A stretch of DNA of 64,000 nucleotides. It comes from Euglena gracilis. Taxonomy: Eukaryota; Euglenida; Euglenophyceae; Euglenales. Below, in pieces: positions 61,945-64,000 of this stretch (position 1 is the stretch's first letter; the number at the start of each line of letters is the position of its first letter). Position numbers and translations under genes: made by a program. The DNA lies in NCBI GenBank assembly GCA_039621445.1, contig CP154956.1, positions 56,063,656-56,127,655 on the forward strand. Reading direction: 5' to 3'. The notes beneath the pieces are model-generated. The model had not been told where the DNA came from, searched no databases, and saw only the letters and a list, made by a program, of their open reading frames with translations.

Positions 61945-62815
61945 CCCCCCCCCCCGGGTGGTCTTGGGCGGCCCCCCCTGGGCCGCTTTTCGGCCCCCCC
62001 CCCTGGGGTTTTCTGCCCACCCCCCCGGGGTCGTGGGCGGCCCCCCTTGGCCGCTTTTCGGCGCCCCCCCCCACCCGGGGGCGTGGGCGGCCCCCCCTGG
62101 GCCGCTCTTTGGTTCCCCACCCCCGGGTGTGGGCGCGGCCCCCTGGCCGCTTTCTTTTTTGCTGGCCCCCCTGTGCCGTGCGTGGCCCCCCCCCCCCGGG
62201 TGGTCTTGGGCGGCCACCCTGAGCCGCTTTTCGGCGCCCCCCCCCCCCCGGCTGGTCTTGGGCTGCCCCCCTGGGCCGCTTTTCGGCGCCCGCCCCCCCT
62301 GGGGTCTGGACGGCCCCCCTGGGCCGCTTTTCGACCCTCCCCCCCTCTGGGCGGCCCCCCTGGGCCTTTTTTTCGCCCCCCCCCCCCGGGGTCCGGGCGG
62401 CCCCCCTGGGCCGCTTTTCGGCGCCCCCCCTCCCGGGGTCTGGGCGGCCCCCCTGGGCCTTTTTTCGGCGCCCCCCCCTGGGGTCTTGGCGGACCCCCTG
62501 GGCCGCTTTTCGGCGCCCCCCCCCCCCCCGCCCGTGGTCTGGGCAGCCCCCCTGGGCCGTTCTTCGGCGCCCCCCCCCCCCCCACCCGGGGTCTGAGCGG
62601 CCCCCCTGGGCCGCTTTTCGGCGCCCCCCCCCCATGGGGTCTGGACGGCCCCCCTGGGCCGCTTTTCGACCCTCCCCCCCTCTGGGCGGCCCCCCTGGGC
62701 CTTTTTTTCGGCCCCCCCCCCCCCCCGGGGTCCGGGCGGCCCCCCTGCGCTTTTCGGCGCCCCCCCCCCGGGGTCTGGGCGGCCCCCCTGGGCCTTTTTT
62801 CGGCGCACCCTGTGT
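61945..62815. repeat. GC-rich minisatellite (ggccgcttttcggcgcccccc)
   Basis: About 15 copies of a 50-60 base unit containing ccccctgggccgcttttcgg, a C run, and ggggtctgggcgg. Variation in C-run length shifts frames. The minus strand reads as a Gly/Pro/Arg-rich peptide (GAPKSGPGGPPRPRG) without stops, which looks collagen-like but follows from composition. Confidence 0.85.
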
Positions 62816-63144
62816 ACCAGGCGTATGCTTCTGTCCCCTTCCGTTGAGGAAGTTAGGATGGAAGCAGATCCTATTAGGATCTCCTAATGGGTGCCCCCTT
62901 CTCTCTCCACAGGTGGTATTCTTCTTATACCTTTTTCCTTCCTTTTCCTTGGACCGGACTTGGATTTCCAGTCCGTCCTCCCTGCATTGCTCCGTGCTTT
63001 GCTTCTTGGGAAGTGGGAAAAGGGTTTTTACTGTTACTCTGATTTTCAGTTCCCAAGTAGGTGCGCCAAGGCGAAAGCGAAGGCTTTTGGGAATTGGGAA
63101 AGGGGAATTGGGAATCAGACGTACACTTGGTAGCAGATTGGTTG
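62816..63144. other. No gene seen before the gap
   Basis: Ordinary sequence. A splice-acceptor-like ccttctctctccacag at about 62897-62912 on the plus strand is followed by a short frame without a domain. Confidence 0.3.
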
Positions 63145-63994
63145 NNNNNNNNNNNNNNNNNNNNNNNNNNNNNNNNNNNNNNNNNNNNNNNNNNNNNNNN
63201 NNNNNNNNNNNNNNNNNNNNNNNNNNNNNNNNNNNNNNNNNNNNNNNNNNNNNNNNNNNNNNNNNNNNNNNNNNNNNNNNNNNNNNNNNNNNNNNNNNNN
63301 NNNNNNNNNNNNNNNNNNNNNNNNNNNNNNNNNNNNNNNNNNNNNNNNNNNNNNNNNNNNNNNNNNNNNNNNNNNNNNNNNNNNNNNNNNNNNNNNNNNN
63401 NNNNNNNNNNNNNNNNNNNNNNNNNNNNNNNNNNNNNNNNNNNNNNNNNNNNNNNNNNNNNNNNNNNNNNNNNNNNNNNNNNNNNNNNNNNNNNNNNNNN
63501 NNNNNNNNNNNNNNNNNNNNNNNNNNNNNNNNNNNNNNNNNNNNNNNNNNNNNNNNNNNNNNNNNNNNNNNNNNNNNNNNNNNNNNNNNNNNNNNNNNNN
63601 NNNNNNNNNNNNNNNNNNNNNNNNNNNNNNNNNNNNNNNNNNNNNNNNNNNNNNNNNNNNNNNNNNNNNNNNNNNNNNNNNNNNNNNNNNNNNNNNNNNN
63701 NNNNNNNNNNNNNNNNNNNNNNNNNNNNNNNNNNNNNNNNNNNNNNNNNNNNNNNNNNNNNNNNNNNNNNNNNNNNNNNNNNNNNNNNNNNNNNNNNNNN
63801 NNNNNNNNNNNNNNNNNNNNNNNNNNNNNNNNNNNNNNNNNNNNNNNNNNNNNNNNNNNNNNNNNNNNNNNNNNNNNNNNNNNNNNNNNNNNNNNNNNNN
63901 NNNNNNNNNNNNNNNNNNNNNNNNNNNNNNNNNNNNNNNNNNNNNNNNNNNNNNNNNNNNNNNNNNNNNNNNNNNNNNNNNNNNNNNNNNNNNN
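63145..63994. other. Assembly gap (850 N)
   Basis: Run of N; any frame across it is meaningless. Only six bases follow it. Confidence 1.
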
Positions 63995-64000
63995 CACGAG

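Noticed and set aside
61460-63997. 845-codon minus frame
   Set aside because: A third of it is the run of N; the rest is the minisatellite.
1-64000. tRNA or rRNA genes
   Set aside because: No cloverleaf-like segment with A and B box words and no conserved rRNA stretch was found by eye; a tRNAscan and Rfam search would be needed to be sure.

Overview
This window is nuclear DNA from a eukaryote, most likely a repeat-rich protist or alga; I cannot fix the lineage from the sequence. The reasons are spliced genes with GT-AG introns, an 850-base scaffold gap (63145-63994), microsatellites, two tyrosine-recombinase (DIRS-like) retrotransposon fragments, a LINE-type retrotransposon remnant and long satellite arrays. 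There is no prokaryotic operon structure. Most of the window is dispersed or tandem repeat rich in C and G homopolymer runs (often C-run next to G-run), so most long open frames are not genes.

Plus strand, about 10.8 to 40.4 kb: small exons with matching splice phases appear to form one very long gene. It encodes an RNA-recognition motif of the CPSF6/CFIm68 type (15666-16995), linker exons (17399-19209), a CCCH zinc finger split exactly between two exons (30641-30717 and 32112-32200), and a basic/acidic C-terminus ending KRKR-stop (39721-39805, 40302-40424). Its introns hold the dispersed repeats. The CCCH-to-stop part is the best supported; joining the RRM part to it is an inference.

Inside the proposed 11.4-kb intron (19210-30640) lies an island with a different character: it lacks the C/G-run repeats and carries two GC-rich, multi-exon genes on the minus strand. 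Gene 2 (29656 to 26729) encodes an unrecognised protein with a WFDNF block. Gene 1 (26185 to 21844) begins with a ParB/sulfiredoxin-like domain and ends in a long charged tail. Their introns and flanks repeatedly carry a short palindrome with core GCGCAATTGCGC, and larger hairpins of a related type sit near both edges of the island.

41.0 to 47.5 kb: two different, decayed DIRS-like elements on the minus strand. One keeps RNase H and tyrosine recombinase (41770-43900); the other keeps a gag-like region and reverse transcriptase (45297-47530). Between them is a 30-bp tandem array that switches orientation. 48.5 to 54.1 kb: satellite DNA (a GC minisatellite, a 19-bp array, two arrays of a roughly 162-bp unit, each followed by the same roughly 750-bp sequence). 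57.5 to 61 kb: fragments of a non-LTR retrotransposon with a C-terminal PD-(D/E)XK-type endonuclease. 61.9 to 62.8 kb: a GC-rich minisatellite, followed by the assembly gap.
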